This document shows positions 26,667-35,499 of a stretch of DNA of 64,000 nucleotides, in pieces (position 1 is the first letter of the stretch; the number at the start of each line of letters is the position of its first letter). The translations under genes and the position numbers were made by a program. The stretch comes from Chitinophaga sp. sic0106 (GTDB lineage Bacteria; Bacteroidota; Bacteroidia; Chitinophagales; Chitinophagaceae), in the NCBI RefSeq assembly GCF_019219075.1, contig NZ_JAHUWJ010000010.1:62001-126000 (forward strand), given 5' to 3'. A model generated the notes under the pieces. It worked only from the letters and a program-made list of their open reading frames with translations. It was not told the origin of the DNA and did not search any database.

Positions 26667-29066
26667 ATGACCCGACTCCAATTCAAACAATGGTGCCTGC
26701 GCAAAAAGTGGTGGCTATCCGCCATCAGCGTACTCCTGATTGCCTATTATTTTTGCCTGCCCAAAAATCTGTTTAACAATCCTACTTCTTTTGTTTTGGA
26801 AGATAGTAATGGCGACCTGCTCAGCGCTACCATCGCAAAGGATGGCCAGTGGCGGTTTCCATACCAGGAAGCGGTGCCGGAAAAATTCCGCAAATGTATT
26901 ATTGCCTATGAAGATAAACGTTTCCGTTACCACTGGGGTGTAGACCCACTCGCCATGGCGCGCGCCATCAAACAGAATATCAGCGGCCATAAAGTAGTGA
27001 GCGGTGGTAGTACGCTTACCATGCAGGTAATACGCATCGCCCGAAACAAGCCGCGTACACTCTGGCAAAAATGCATCGAGGCCATACTGGCTACCAGACT
27101 CGAATTCGGCGCATCAAAAAATAAAATACTCGCCTTGTATGCCGCCAACGCACCTTTCGGCGGTAACGTAGTCGGTCTCGAAGCAGCTGCCTGGAGATAT
27201 TATGGCAGGAATGCCAACCAGCTTTCGTGGGGAGAAATGGCAGCACTGGCAGTACTACCTAACAGCCCGGCATTAGTACACCCCGGCAGAAACAGACAAA
27301 CGTTGATGACTAAACGAAATCAACTACTGCACAAACTATACACTAACAAAACAATCGATCAATCCACTTACGAACTGGCACAGCTGGAACCCTTACCGGA
27401 CCAGCCTTTACAGCTTCCACAGTTTACACCGCACCTGCTGGACAAATTCCGGAGCGATTACAAAAAGCAGCTAACGGAAAGCCCTACACGCATTAAAAGC
27501 ACCCTCGACGCAGCACTGCAAAAAAACGTAACGGACATCGTTACACGCTATCACCAGAGCTACAAAGCCAACGGCATCAACAACGCTGCCGCACTGGTGC
27601 TGGATGTGGAAACCGGTAACGCACTCGCTTATGTAGGCAACGTTTACAACACCGCTGATCCGGAACTGGAAAGTCATGTCGACATTATCCAGGCCAGGCG
27701 CAGCCCCGGCAGTACCCTGAAGCCCATCCTCTACGCCGCCATGCTGCACGATGGGATGATACTACCCAACACTCTCATCCCGGATGTACCCACACAAATT
27801 GCCGGCTACTCTCCGCAAAACTTCGACCTTGGTTACGACGGTGCAGTGCCGGCATCACGCGCCCTGGCACGTTCCTTAAACATACCCGCCGTACGGATGC
27901 TGCAAACCTACCGCTACGAACGCTTTCACGTGCTGCTCAAACAAATGGGCATCACCACCCTCAACAAACCCGCCGATCACTACGGCCTCTCCATGATCCT
28001 CGGAGGTGGCGAAACCACCCTCTGGGAAATGGGTGGCATGTACGCCAGTATGGCCCGCATGCTGCTGCACCTCGATCAATACAAAGGGAAATACGATGCG
28101 GACGATATCCACTCACCCAACTATATCCATAATGCAGAACAGCCATCCCTGCATGGCCTGAGCAACAGCGCACCATTAGACGCCGCCAGCATCTGGTGGA
28201 CCTTCGAAGCCATGACGGAAGTCATGCGCCCCGGTGAGGAACTACTATGGCAACAGTTTTCCTCTTCCCAGCGCATAGCCTGGAAAACAGGTACCAGCTT
28301 CGGTTTCAGAGACGGATGGGCCATAGGTGTAACGCCCCAATACGTGGTGGGCGTATGGGTAGGTAACGCGGATGGTGAAGGCCGACCCGGACTCATCGGC
28401 GTATCCACCGCAGCTCCCATACTATTCGACATCTTCCGCCTGCTACCCGCCAACACCTGGTTTACACCTCCCTACGAACAAATGAAAAAAGTAGAGGTAT
28501 GCCGCAAAAGTGGCCTCAGAGCCAGCGAGATCTGTGAAGAAAAAGATTCCATCTGGGTGCCGGCAGCCGGCATCAGGTCCGGCGTATGCCCATATCACCA
28601 ACTGATTCACCTCGACCGTAACGGGCAATTTCGTGTAACAGAAGCCTGTGAATCTCCCCAGTATATGCAACACAAACCCTGGTTCGTATTGCCCCCTTCA
28701 CAGGAATACTACTACCGCAGCAAAAATTACTATGAGCCACTGCCACCTTATAAACCGGATTGCCTCGCGTCTTTAGGGCTGGACAAAGCCCCCATGGAGC
28801 TGATTTACCCACGGCCCAATACGCGTATATTCGTGCCCGTAGAAATCGATGGCAATCCAGGGCAAACCATATTCACTGCCACACACAGGAATACGGCCGC
28901 TAAAATTTTCTGGAGCCTGGATAATGATTTCATCGGCACCACAACTGACTTTCACCAGATGGCACTGCGCCCGCAAGCCGGCAAGCATACGATTACGTTG
29001 GTAGATGAAAATGGAGAAAGGATTTCGTGCGAGTTTACCATCCTGGATAAGGAGCGGGAGAAATAG
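26667..29066 (+). CDS. pbpC: penicillin-binding protein 1C
   Basis: 799 aa from the chosen start (MTRLQFKQWCLRKKWWLSA), with one N-terminal membrane helix (about 15-32) that anchors it in the inner membrane. The glycosyltransferase domain shows EDKRFRYHWGVD and GGSTLTMQV; the transpeptidase domain shows SPGSTLKP (nucleophile Ser), and WKTGTSFGFRDGW for the KTG box; the C-terminal BiPBP_C domain follows. It polymerises and cross-links peptidoglycan and in many bacteria works beside the alpha-2-macroglobulin protein. The frame is open back to 26541, but the earlier part lacks conserved sequence and would overlap the divergent nuclease gene's 5' region, so the ATG at 26667 is preferred. Confidence 0.95.
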   Translation: MTRLQFKQWCLRKKWWLSAISVLLIAYYFCLPKNLFNNPTSFVLEDSNGDLLSATIAKDGQWRFPYQEAVPEKFRKCIIAYEDKRFRYHWGVDPLAMARAIKQNISGHKVVSGGSTLTMQVIRIARNKPRTLWQKCIEAILATRLEFGASKNKILALYAANAPFGGNVVGLEAAAWRYYGRNANQLSWGEMAALAVLPNSPALVHPGRNRQTLMTKRNQLLHKLYTNKTIDQSTYELAQLEPLPDQPLQLPQFTPHLLDKFRSDYKKQLTESPTRIKSTLDAALQKNVTDIVTRYHQSYKANGINNAAALVLDVETGNALAYVGNVYNTADPELESHVDIIQARRSPGSTLKPILYAAMLHDGMILPNTLIPDVPTQIAGYSPQNFDLGYDGAVPASRALARSLNIPAVRMLQTYRYERFHVLLKQMGITTLNKPADHYGLSMILGGGETTLWEMGGMYASMARMLLHLDQYKGKYDADDIHSPNYIHNAEQPSLHGLSNSAPLDAASIWWTFEAMTEVMRPGEELLWQQFSSSQRIAWKTGTSFGFRDGWAIGVTPQYVVGVWVGNADGEGRPGLIGVSTAAPILFDIFRLLPANTWFTPPYEQMKKVEVCRKSGLRASEICEEKDSIWVPAAGIRSGVCPYHQLIHLDRNGQFRVTEACESPQYMQHKPWFVLPPSQEYYYRSKNYYEPLPPYKPDCLASLGLDKAPMELIYPRPNTRIFVPVEIDGNPGQTIFTATHRNTAAKIFWSLDNDFIGTTTDFHQMALRPQAGKHTITLVDENGERISCEFTILDKEREK

Positions 29067-29072
29067 CATGGC

Positions 29073-29137
29073 TTTTTTGAGGCCGTCTGCGATTGCCTCA
29101 AAAAAAGTGGCTCGGGACCGAAGGTCCCGAGCCACTT
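29073..29137. terminator. tandem hairpins between pbpC and rarA
   Basis: First stem: 11 bp, 29073-29083/29095-29105. Second: perfect 15-bp stem 29105-29119/29123-29137 with tip ACC-GAA-GGT. The two share base 29105. The second hairpin is followed on the minus strand by a T-run and should terminate rarA; the first ends in A/T and may serve pbpC. Confidence 0.8.
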
Positions 29138-29152
29138 AAACAAAAAACTTAA

Positions 29153-30409
29153 TCAGTAATTATACTTATCCTTCCACAACTGCTTCAAATATCTCCTCAG
29201 TTCATCTTCCCTGGCATTTTTCCCAGGATCGTAGAACTTAGTACCGGCAATTGCTTCAGGTAAAAACTCCTGCGTTGCAAAGTTATTTTCATAGTCATGT
29301 GCATAAGCATAACCTTTGCTATACCCCATCTCCTTCATCATTTTCGTAGGGGCGTTCCTGATATGCATAGGCACCGGCAGATCACCGGTTTTAGCCACCA
29401 TGGACTGCGCTGCATTGATGGCCATATAGGAGGCATTGCTCTTTGCCGAAGAAGCCAGGTAAGTCACACACTGCGATAAAATAATTCTTGACTCCGGATA
29501 GCCGATCATCGTTACTGCCTGGAAACAGTTGGTGGCCAGCAATAAGGCATTGGGATTGGCATTCCCGATATCTTCCGAAGCCAGAATCACCAGTCGCCGC
29601 GCTATAAATTTCACATCCTCACCACCATCGATCATGCGGGCCAGGTAGTATACAGCTGCATTAGGATCACTGCCGCGGATGGATTTTATAAAGGCAGATA
29701 TAATGTCATAGTGTTGTTCACCGCTTTTATCATAAATGGCCACCCGCTGCTGCGCTATTTCCATTACGGCTTTATCAGTGATCACAACCGGATCGGTCTG
29801 GATGGTACCTGCCACCAGCTCAAACAGGTTAAGGAGCTTCCGGGCATCTCCCCCGGAGATGTTAAACAATGCGGTCGTTTCCTTTAACTCGATATTTTTC
29901 GACTGCAGCCATTTATCTCTCTCCATAGCCTGAAGGAGCAACTGCATCAACTGCTCGGGCCCAAGTGGTTTGAGCACATATACCTGACTGCGTGACAACA
30001 CCGCTGCATTCACTTCAAAGCTAGGATTCTCTGTGGTAGCGCCTATCAGCGTGATAATTCCCTTTTCTACCGCGCCCAGCAATGCATCCTGCTGGGATTT
30101 ATTAAAACGATGAATTTCATCTATAAACAAAACTGCGTGCGATTGCCTGCGCGCAATTTCAATCACCTCCCGCACTTCTTTTACGCCCGCTGATATAGCA
30201 CTCAGCGTATAAAAAGGCACGTTGAGGGTATGTGCAATGATATTGGCGATAGTGGTTTTACCCACTCCCGGAGGTCCCCAAAGGATCATGGAAGGAATGC
30301 GCCCCTGCTCTATTGCTTTTCTTAAAATACTGTCTTTTCCGGTCAGGTGTTCCTGTCCCACCAGCTCATCGAGGGTGGCGGGCCTGAGTCGCTCAGCTAA
30401 TGGTTGCAT
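29153..30409 (-). CDS. rarA: replication-associated recombination protein A (AAA+ ATPase)
   Basis: 418 aa. AAA+ motifs: Walker A GPPGVGKTT near residue 45, Walker B LFIDEIHRF, sensor 1 GATTENPSFEV, followed by the RarA/MgsA C-terminal oligomerisation domains. The protein acts at stalled replication forks, with single-stranded DNA-binding protein. It is the last gene of a minus-strand operon: only 3 bp separate it from the truncated haemoglobin gene upstream, so expression of fork-rescue ATPase and globin is probably linked. Start is the ATG that begins MQPLAERLRPATLDEL, the family's usual N-terminus. Confidence 0.95.
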   Translation of the reverse strand: MQPLAERLRPATLDELVGQEHLTGKDSILRKAIEQGRIPSMILWGPPGVGKTTIANIIAHTLNVPFYTLSAISAGVKEVREVIEIARRQSHAVLFIDEIHRFNKSQQDALLGAVEKGIITLIGATTENPSFEVNAAVLSRSQVYVLKPLGPEQLMQLLLQAMERDKWLQSKNIELKETTALFNISGGDARKLLNLFELVAGTIQTDPVVITDKAVMEIAQQRVAIYDKSGEQHYDIISAFIKSIRGSDPNAAVYYLARMIDGGEDVKFIARRLVILASEDIGNANPNALLLATNCFQAVTMIGYPESRIILSQCVTYLASSAKSNASYMAINAAQSMVAKTGDLPVPMHIRNAPTKMMKEMGYSKGYAYAHDYENNFATQEFLPEAIAGTKFYDPGKNAREDELRRYLKQLWKDKYNY

Positions 30410-30412
30410 ACG

Positions 30413-30847
30413 CTATCCGTTTTGATTGCCCGGGTTAACGAGCGGAATATTCTCTTTCTGTTGTTCAGGATGATTAATACTATTCATCTTAAAATTCATG
30501 ATCTCACTGATAGAGCGGGCCCGGGTTATGGCCAGGTCAGCAGTTTCGCCGGCAAACAACTCTTTTACAGTGGATTCAAAAATCTGCAGCCAGCGCTGGA
30601 ACAGAGGTGTTTCCAGCGGCACCAGCTTATTAATGGCAAAATGCGGCTGCATGGCGTTACCACGATAGGCACCTTCCAACAGCAAGCTATCCCAGAAATC
30701 ATACATTACCGGGAGATGCTTTGGCCAGTCCACCTTCATCACGTCATTGAAAATATAACCTATCAGGTCATCTTTGGTAGCCTTGTCATAAAACGACCTC
30801 ACCATCAACTCTATATCTGCTCTTGTTTTTATGTCATGCTTTTCCAT
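30413..30847 (-). CDS. group III truncated haemoglobin
   Basis: 144 aa. The short two-over-two globin fold of trHbIII is visible: FYDKATKDDLIGYIFND at the start, WPKHLPVMYDFWDSLLL in the middle and GNAMQPHFAINKL with the proximal haem ligand His69. The protein binds haem and small ligands (oxygen, nitric oxide) in the cytoplasm; physiological role is uncertain, with detoxification of reactive nitrogen species often proposed. It lies between an unknown membrane protein (17 bp upstream) and rarA (3 bp downstream), which implies one transcript. Confidence 0.9.
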   Translation of the reverse strand: MEKHDIKTRADIELMVRSFYDKATKDDLIGYIFNDVMKVDWPKHLPVMYDFWDSLLLEGAYRGNAMQPHFAINKLVPLETPLFQRWLQIFESTVKELFAGETADLAITRARSISEIMNFKMNSINHPEQQKENIPLVNPGNQNG

Positions 30848-30864
30848 AGTAGTACGATAAATAT

Positions 30865-31398
30865 TTATAATAGCAGGTTATCATCTTCCGGGCGACTATC
30901 TTCCAGTTCCTGTTGCTGTTGTTTCCATTTTTTCAGGAAGCCGAAGCTCAGGATAGCATTGATCAGGTACAAGGCCGGGAAAATGATCAGAATGGCTCCC
31001 ATCAGTCGCAACACACTCACATTCATCTCTTTAAATGCTTCTGGATTTTCTGCCGCCAGCCGCTCACGCAATGGCTCCAGCAAAACATCTGCATTTGCCA
31101 GCATAATCAGCCCACTGATGATGGACAGTGCGGTGAAAAAAATGATGATGCCGCCAGTAATGCGAATGCCACCCGGGGTACTTTCTTTCAGTGGAATCTG
31201 AGGTATCAGCAGGCTCCGCTGGAGATACAGTGACAGCAGGCTATGCACAAAAAACACGCTCAAAAAGGCTACATTGATGAAAATCTGTGGGTTTAAACCA
31301 CTGCTGATCAATCCAATAATTCCCATTAGCGTCGTAAAACTGGACATAAACAAGCAAATCGACGTCAGAATCCTGTATAATCTAAACTTAAATGTCAT
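30865..31398 (-). CDS. four-helix membrane protein of unknown function
   Basis: 177 aa with four predicted membrane helices (about residues 8-31, 37-57, 78-101 and 130-151) and a charged Gln/Glu/Asp-rich C-terminal tail. No conserved motif is recognised. It is the first gene of the operon with the truncated haemoglobin and rarA. It might be a small inner-membrane component that senses or supplies a ligand for the globin, but that is only suggested by position. Confidence 0.75.
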   Translation of the reverse strand: MTFKFRLYRILTSICLFMSSFTTLMGIIGLISSGLNPQIFINVAFLSVFFVHSLLSLYLQRSLLIPQIPLKESTPGGIRITGGIIIFFTALSIISGLIMLANADVLLEPLRERLAAENPEAFKEMNVSVLRLMGAILIIFPALYLINAILSFGFLKKWKQQQQELEDSRPEDDNLLL

Positions 31399-31503
31399 TC
31401 AAGTACCTTTTATAAGCTACAAACCTACCTAAATAATCAGAAATTTCCGGCTTTTAGGTATTTCTGGCACTTTTCCCGAAGTTTGCCACTCATGTAATAC
31501 CAA

Positions 31504-31535
31504 TTGTGATACTTGGTACCTTTTCTATAACTTTA
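31504..31535 (+). promoter_or_regulatory. candidate housekeeping promoter of the M13 peptidase gene
   Basis: TTG (31504-31506), 21 nt, TAACTTTA (31528-31535), close to the Bacteroidota TTG/TAnnTTTG consensus, 19 bp before the ATG. Confidence 0.35.
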
Positions 31536-31554
31536 AGTAAAACCTGATTATAAT

Positions 31555-33612
31555 ATGAGTAAAACTAATGCGGTAAAGCTACCGTTACTCGCTGCAATGG
31601 TGACATTTGCAGCTTGTAACTCCGGCAGTTCCACGCAATCCACCGGGACCGACACAACTAAGGTACCCGCCTTCAACCTCGCTGATATCGACAGCACCGT
31701 TAAAGCCTGTGACGATTTCGACAACTTCGTAAACGGCAACTGGAAGAAAAACAACCCTGTTCCTTCTACAGAAAGCCGCTGGGGCGCATTCAACATCCTT
31801 GACAAAGAAAACAAGGAAGTTCGCCTTAAAGGCATCATCGCCGAAATCAGTGCCAAAACTGACCTCAAAAAAGGTACAGAAGAGCAGCAGATCGCTGACT
31901 ATTACACCTCCTACCTCGACACCGCTACCATCGAAAAACGCGGTATCTCCCCTTTACAACCTTACCTCGACAAAATTGACGGCATCAAATCCCTTGCTGA
32001 ATGGTCCGCTGTTAACGGTGAGCTGGGTAAAATCGGTGTTTCCACCTTTACCGGCTTCTACGTAGAGGCAGATGCTAAAGACAGCAAAATGAATGTGCTG
32101 TACCAGGGTCAGGACGGTTTGTCGCTGGGTGAAAAAAGCTACTACGAGAGACAAGACTCCGCCACCAAAAACGTACGCGCTGAATTTGAAGCACACGTAA
32201 ACAAAATGTTCTCCCTGGCCGGCTTCAAAGAGGCTACCCCAGGAAAAACTATCCTGGACTTCGAAACTAAACTGGCTAAAGTACAGCTCTCCAACGTAGA
32301 ACTGCGCGACCCTGTTGCAACCTACAACCGTGCAGCCTTCGGCGAACTGAAAGCCCTGGCGCCTGATTTCGATTGGGACGGCTTTACCAGCAAACAGGAT
32401 ATCAAAACCGATACCCTCGTTATCCAGAACAAAGGCTACCTCACCAACGCTAACAAACTGCTGAAAGCGACCCCGCTGGACGTACTGAAAACTTATACCA
32501 AATGGCAACTGCTGACCCGTTTTGCGGGCTACCTGCCTAAAGATTTCGATACCGAAAACTTCCACTTCTTTGGCACCGTATTAACCGGTAAAAAAGCGCA
32601 AAAAACGCGTCCGGAGCGTGCTATCCGCTCTACCGATGGTACGCTGGGCATGCCACTGGGAAAACTGTTTGCAGCTAAATACTTCCCTGAAAGCTCCAAG
32701 AAGAAAGTTTCCGAAATGATCGAAAACGTGCGCAAAGTGTATGGCGAAAGAATCGACAAACTCACCTGGATGAGCGATTCTACCAAAGCAATGGCACACA
32801 AAAAACTGGCTTCATTTACCTACAAAATCGGCTACCCTGATAAATGGAAAGACTATTCCACTATCGTAGTTGAAAAAGATAAACTGGTAGAAAACGCTAT
32901 CAGCGCCATGAACTACCAGCATAAAGAAGCCGTAGCTAAAATCGGTAAGCCGGTGGATAAATCTGAATGGGGGATGACACCTCAAACAGTGAATGCCTAC
33001 TATAACCCACTGAATAACGAAGTGGTGTTCCCTGCAGGTATCCTCCAGCCGCCATTCTACAATGCCAATGCTGACGATGCCATCAACTACGGTGGTATCA
33101 TCGCTGTAATCGGTCATGAGTTCACCCACGGTTTCGACGACCAGGGTTCTCAGTTCGACGCAGAGGGTAACCTGAAAAACTGGTGGACTGCTTCTGACCG
33201 TACCAACTTCGATAAACTGGCCAAAAGCTATATCGACTACTTCAGCAGCATCCAGGTACTGCCTGGCTTCAATATCAACGGCGGACTCACCATCGGTGAA
33301 AACATCGCGGATCTGGGTGGTCTGACCCTTGCTTACCATGCACTGGAAAAATCCTTCGAAGGTAAAGAACAACCTAAACCTATCGATGGCTACACCTGGC
33401 AGCAACGCTTCTTCCTCGGATGGGCACAGGTATGGCACGGTAACATCACCGACGCTGCCCTGCGCAACCAGGTACAAACAGATCCTCACTCTCCTGCAAG
33501 ATGGCGTATCAACGGTCCGCTGCCTCACCTGGTTGAATTCCAGCAGGCATGGGCTTGTACCGATTCCAGCAAAATGGTATTGCCTGCTGCAAAACGTGTG
33601 GTAATCTGGTAA
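31555..33612 (+). CDS. M13 family (neprilysin-like) metallopeptidase lipoprotein
   Basis: 685 aa. A lipobox VTFAAC (Cys21) makes it a lipid-anchored envelope enzyme. The zinc site is complete: H521-E-F-T-H525 with the third ligand Glu582 in ENIADLGG and Asp586 in the same motif, and the family's C-terminal CxxW-type end (WACTDSSKM...VIW). It degrades peptides up to a few tens of residues in the periplasm or at the surface, feeding amino-acid uptake or clearing signal peptides. Followed by a strong terminator, it is a single-gene unit. Members in Bacteroidota are often called PepO or endothelin-converting-enzyme homologues. Confidence 0.95.
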   Translation: MSKTNAVKLPLLAAMVTFAACNSGSSTQSTGTDTTKVPAFNLADIDSTVKACDDFDNFVNGNWKKNNPVPSTESRWGAFNILDKENKEVRLKGIIAEISAKTDLKKGTEEQQIADYYTSYLDTATIEKRGISPLQPYLDKIDGIKSLAEWSAVNGELGKIGVSTFTGFYVEADAKDSKMNVLYQGQDGLSLGEKSYYERQDSATKNVRAEFEAHVNKMFSLAGFKEATPGKTILDFETKLAKVQLSNVELRDPVATYNRAAFGELKALAPDFDWDGFTSKQDIKTDTLVIQNKGYLTNANKLLKATPLDVLKTYTKWQLLTRFAGYLPKDFDTENFHFFGTVLTGKKAQKTRPERAIRSTDGTLGMPLGKLFAAKYFPESSKKKVSEMIENVRKVYGERIDKLTWMSDSTKAMAHKKLASFTYKIGYPDKWKDYSTIVVEKDKLVENAISAMNYQHKEAVAKIGKPVDKSEWGMTPQTVNAYYNPLNNEVVFPAGILQPPFYNANADDAINYGGIIAVIGHEFTHGFDDQGSQFDAEGNLKNWWTASDRTNFDKLAKSYIDYFSSIQVLPGFNINGGLTIGENIADLGGLTLAYHALEKSFEGKEQPKPIDGYTWQQRFFLGWAQVWHGNITDAALRNQVQTDPHSPARWRINGPLPHLVEFQQAWACTDSSKMVLPAAKRVVIW

Positions 33613-33648
33613 TAACAACTCACTACTCCCGTTCCGGGAAATAGCAAT

Positions 33649-33695
33649 TGGAGAATCATGGGCCCTAATATCTCCCGTGATTCTCCATTTTTTTT
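33649..33695 (+). terminator. intrinsic terminator after the M13 peptidase
   Basis: Stem TGGAGAATCA/TGATTCTCCA (33649-33658 with 33678-33687), extended inward by three more pairs and a wobble, then eight T. Confidence 0.85.
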
Positions 33696-33730
33696 AATAC
33701 TCCGTAACTTCGATAGAAAATAGAACGAAA

Positions 33731-34006
33731 ATGAAATATGTACTCGTAGCAGCTGCCCTGTTTATTATGTCATGTGCGCAGCAGTCAAAACCAGCGGAAA
33801 CCACTACCACAGCAGCCACTGAACCCGCCACCACCACTGCAGCAGTAAGCGATAAACTGCCAGATCCGGTATGCGAAATGCCTTACGACACCAGCTACCA
33901 GGAATGGACCGTTTATAAAACCGATACCCTGCACTTCTGCTCTTCCACCTGCAAAGAAGTTTTCCTGAAAGCACCGGATAAATACATGGCCAAACTCGGC
34001 AAATAA
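33731..34006 (+). CDS. small YHS-domain lipoprotein
   Basis: 91 aa. The lipobox IMSC places the acylated Cys at residue 15; a Thr/Ala/Pro-rich linker follows, then a YHS-like domain with DPVCEMPYDTSYQ and LHFCSSTCKEVFLKAPDKY. The three cysteines can bind a transition metal such as copper. Comparable proteins lie beside copper or heavy-metal genes, but none is adjacent here, so the metal is open. The gene stands alone, facing the beta-helix lipoprotein gene across a terminator. Confidence 0.88.
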   Translation: MKYVLVAAALFIMSCAQQSKPAETTTTAATEPATTTAAVSDKLPDPVCEMPYDTSYQEWTVYKTDTLHFCSSTCKEVFLKAPDKYMAKLGK

Positions 34007-34016
34007 TCCACTAAAT

Positions 34017-34046
34017 AAAAAACCCGTCCCGGAAAACCGGGACGGG
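34017..34046 (-). terminator. terminator between the YHS and beta-helix genes
   Basis: Perfect 10-bp GC-rich stem CCCGTCCCGG/CCGGGACGGG (34023-34032 with 34037-34046), loop AAAA. Six A on the left flank form the U-run for minus-strand transcripts; the right flank is weaker. Confidence 0.8.
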
Positions 34047-34099
34047 GGATTAAATTGTAAATACAGCTTATAAAATCAACGTTTAAGCTAAAAAGTTTA

Positions 34100-35482
34100 T
34101 TACTGAGTAACTACAATTCTGTTCCAGGAAACCCACTTCGCTTTAGTCCAGTCGTTCGCAGGATCAACCGCACCACGGTAAGCTACCTTATCAAAGAATG
34201 TATCATTCAGAGTACCATCAAATTTAGCACCTGAAGCAGCAGGAGAACCAGTTTGAGGAACCAGGTTTGGATTTGCATTATTGGTTGGATCTGTCAGTTT
34301 CAGATCAGCCAGTTTGCTGGCAGCAAAAATGGTAGAAGCATCGCGACCTGTAACCAGCGCAGTGATACCAGCGTTGTTTACTAAAGCACCAGCTGCAAAC
34401 AGGGAGATCGTATCAGCACCAGCACCCTGCAGCAGAGAGTTTACAAATTTACTGTCGCCGGCAGTGTAGAAAGCAATACCTTCCTGATCATCAATGCGCA
34501 GTGCAGCCAGGTAAGAGTTAGCTACGATAGAGTTACCCAAAGTGAATTTAGAACCTCTTCTCCAACGCATACCGTAACCATAATCTTTACTAACGTTAGT
34601 ACCAACACCAGGGCCGATAGCTGTGAAGTTAGACAGGATTGGATTGGTGATAGGAGTAGATGTAACCGGCTTGGTATTAGGATTGGTATTGTCTACTTCG
34701 AAGTTGTTAGAAACATCGCCGCTGGTTTTAGCATCCGTGAAAGATGGTTGCTTGATGGAAACCGCGTACTGGATTTTACCTCTGTAACCATCATCAAAAT
34801 CGAAATCATCATCAGCGTTGTTGTAAGCGATAATGTATTTCAGGTTGGCTGTACCACCAAAAATTTCGATAGCATCATCCAGACCGTTCAGGATCTGCAG
34901 GTGATGAAGGGTAGTACCATTACCAACACCATACAGTGTCAGACCATTGATCTCATCATTTGGCGCTACTGCTTTACCACCGTATTCGATACGGGCGTAA
35001 GTCAGGCTACCAGAGTTATCCGCATCATCCGTACCCCCAAACTGGTTGTGTGCAGCATCCACACCACCTTCCAGTTTAGAGTGGTTACCGTTACCGGTGG
35101 CATTACCCACCAGGATTACACCACCCAGGTCACCAGGCTTGGCATCTTTATGACCGGAAGTGAATACGATAGGGTTATCAGTAGTACCGTTCGCGTCAAT
35201 TTTTGCGCCTTTGTACACTAACAAAACACCAGCAGAGTCACGGTAAGAAATAATTTTAGTACCAGCTTCGATCGTCAGTTTTGCAGGAGCATCTACGTAT
35301 ACATATCCACGGAGTACATATACTTTGTTTTTAGACCAGGTAGTGTTAGCAGCGATAGTATTTCTAACCATTACCGTGTCAGTAGGTGTTGTTGGCGGTG
35401 GCGTGGTGTTGTTGTCATCATTCTTACTGCAGGCAGCGAGTGATGCAGCGGCCATCAGTGCCAGTACATAATTCTTGTTCAT
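34100..35482 (-). CDS. beta-helix lipoprotein encoded with a TonB-dependent receptor
   Basis: 460 aa. The lipobox LAAC gives an acylated Cys at residue 18, followed by a Thr/Pro-rich tether. The body contains repeated short strands (AKLTIEAGTKI, DANGTTDNPIVFTSG, LTYARIEYGG, LHHLQILNGLDDAIEIFGG) typical of a right-handed parallel beta-helix, with an Asp-rich stretch NNADDDFDFDDGYRG that may bind calcium. The start codon lies 17 bp after the receptor gene, so both are cotranscribed and the lipoprotein is probably a surface partner of that receptor. The shared upstream repeats suggest phosphate control. It is not a transporter, although homologues are sometimes labelled so. Confidence 0.85.
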   Translation of the reverse strand: MNKNYVLALMAAASLAACSKNDDNNTTPPPTTPTDTVMVRNTIAANTTWSKNKVYVLRGYVYVDAPAKLTIEAGTKIISYRDSAGVLLVYKGAKIDANGTTDNPIVFTSGHKDAKPGDLGGVILVGNATGNGNHSKLEGGVDAAHNQFGGTDDADNSGSLTYARIEYGGKAVAPNDEINGLTLYGVGNGTTLHHLQILNGLDDAIEIFGGTANLKYIIAYNNADDDFDFDDGYRGKIQYAVSIKQPSFTDAKTSGDVSNNFEVDNTNPNTKPVTSTPITNPILSNFTAIGPGVGTNVSKDYGYGMRWRRGSKFTLGNSIVANSYLAALRIDDQEGIAFYTAGDSKFVNSLLQGAGADTISLFAAGALVNNAGITALVTGRDASTIFAASKLADLKLTDPTNNANPNLVPQTGSPAASGAKFDGTLNDTFFDKVAYRGAVDPANDWTKAKWVSWNRIVVTQ

Positions 35483-35499
35483 GTTGTGTGCAGATTTAA

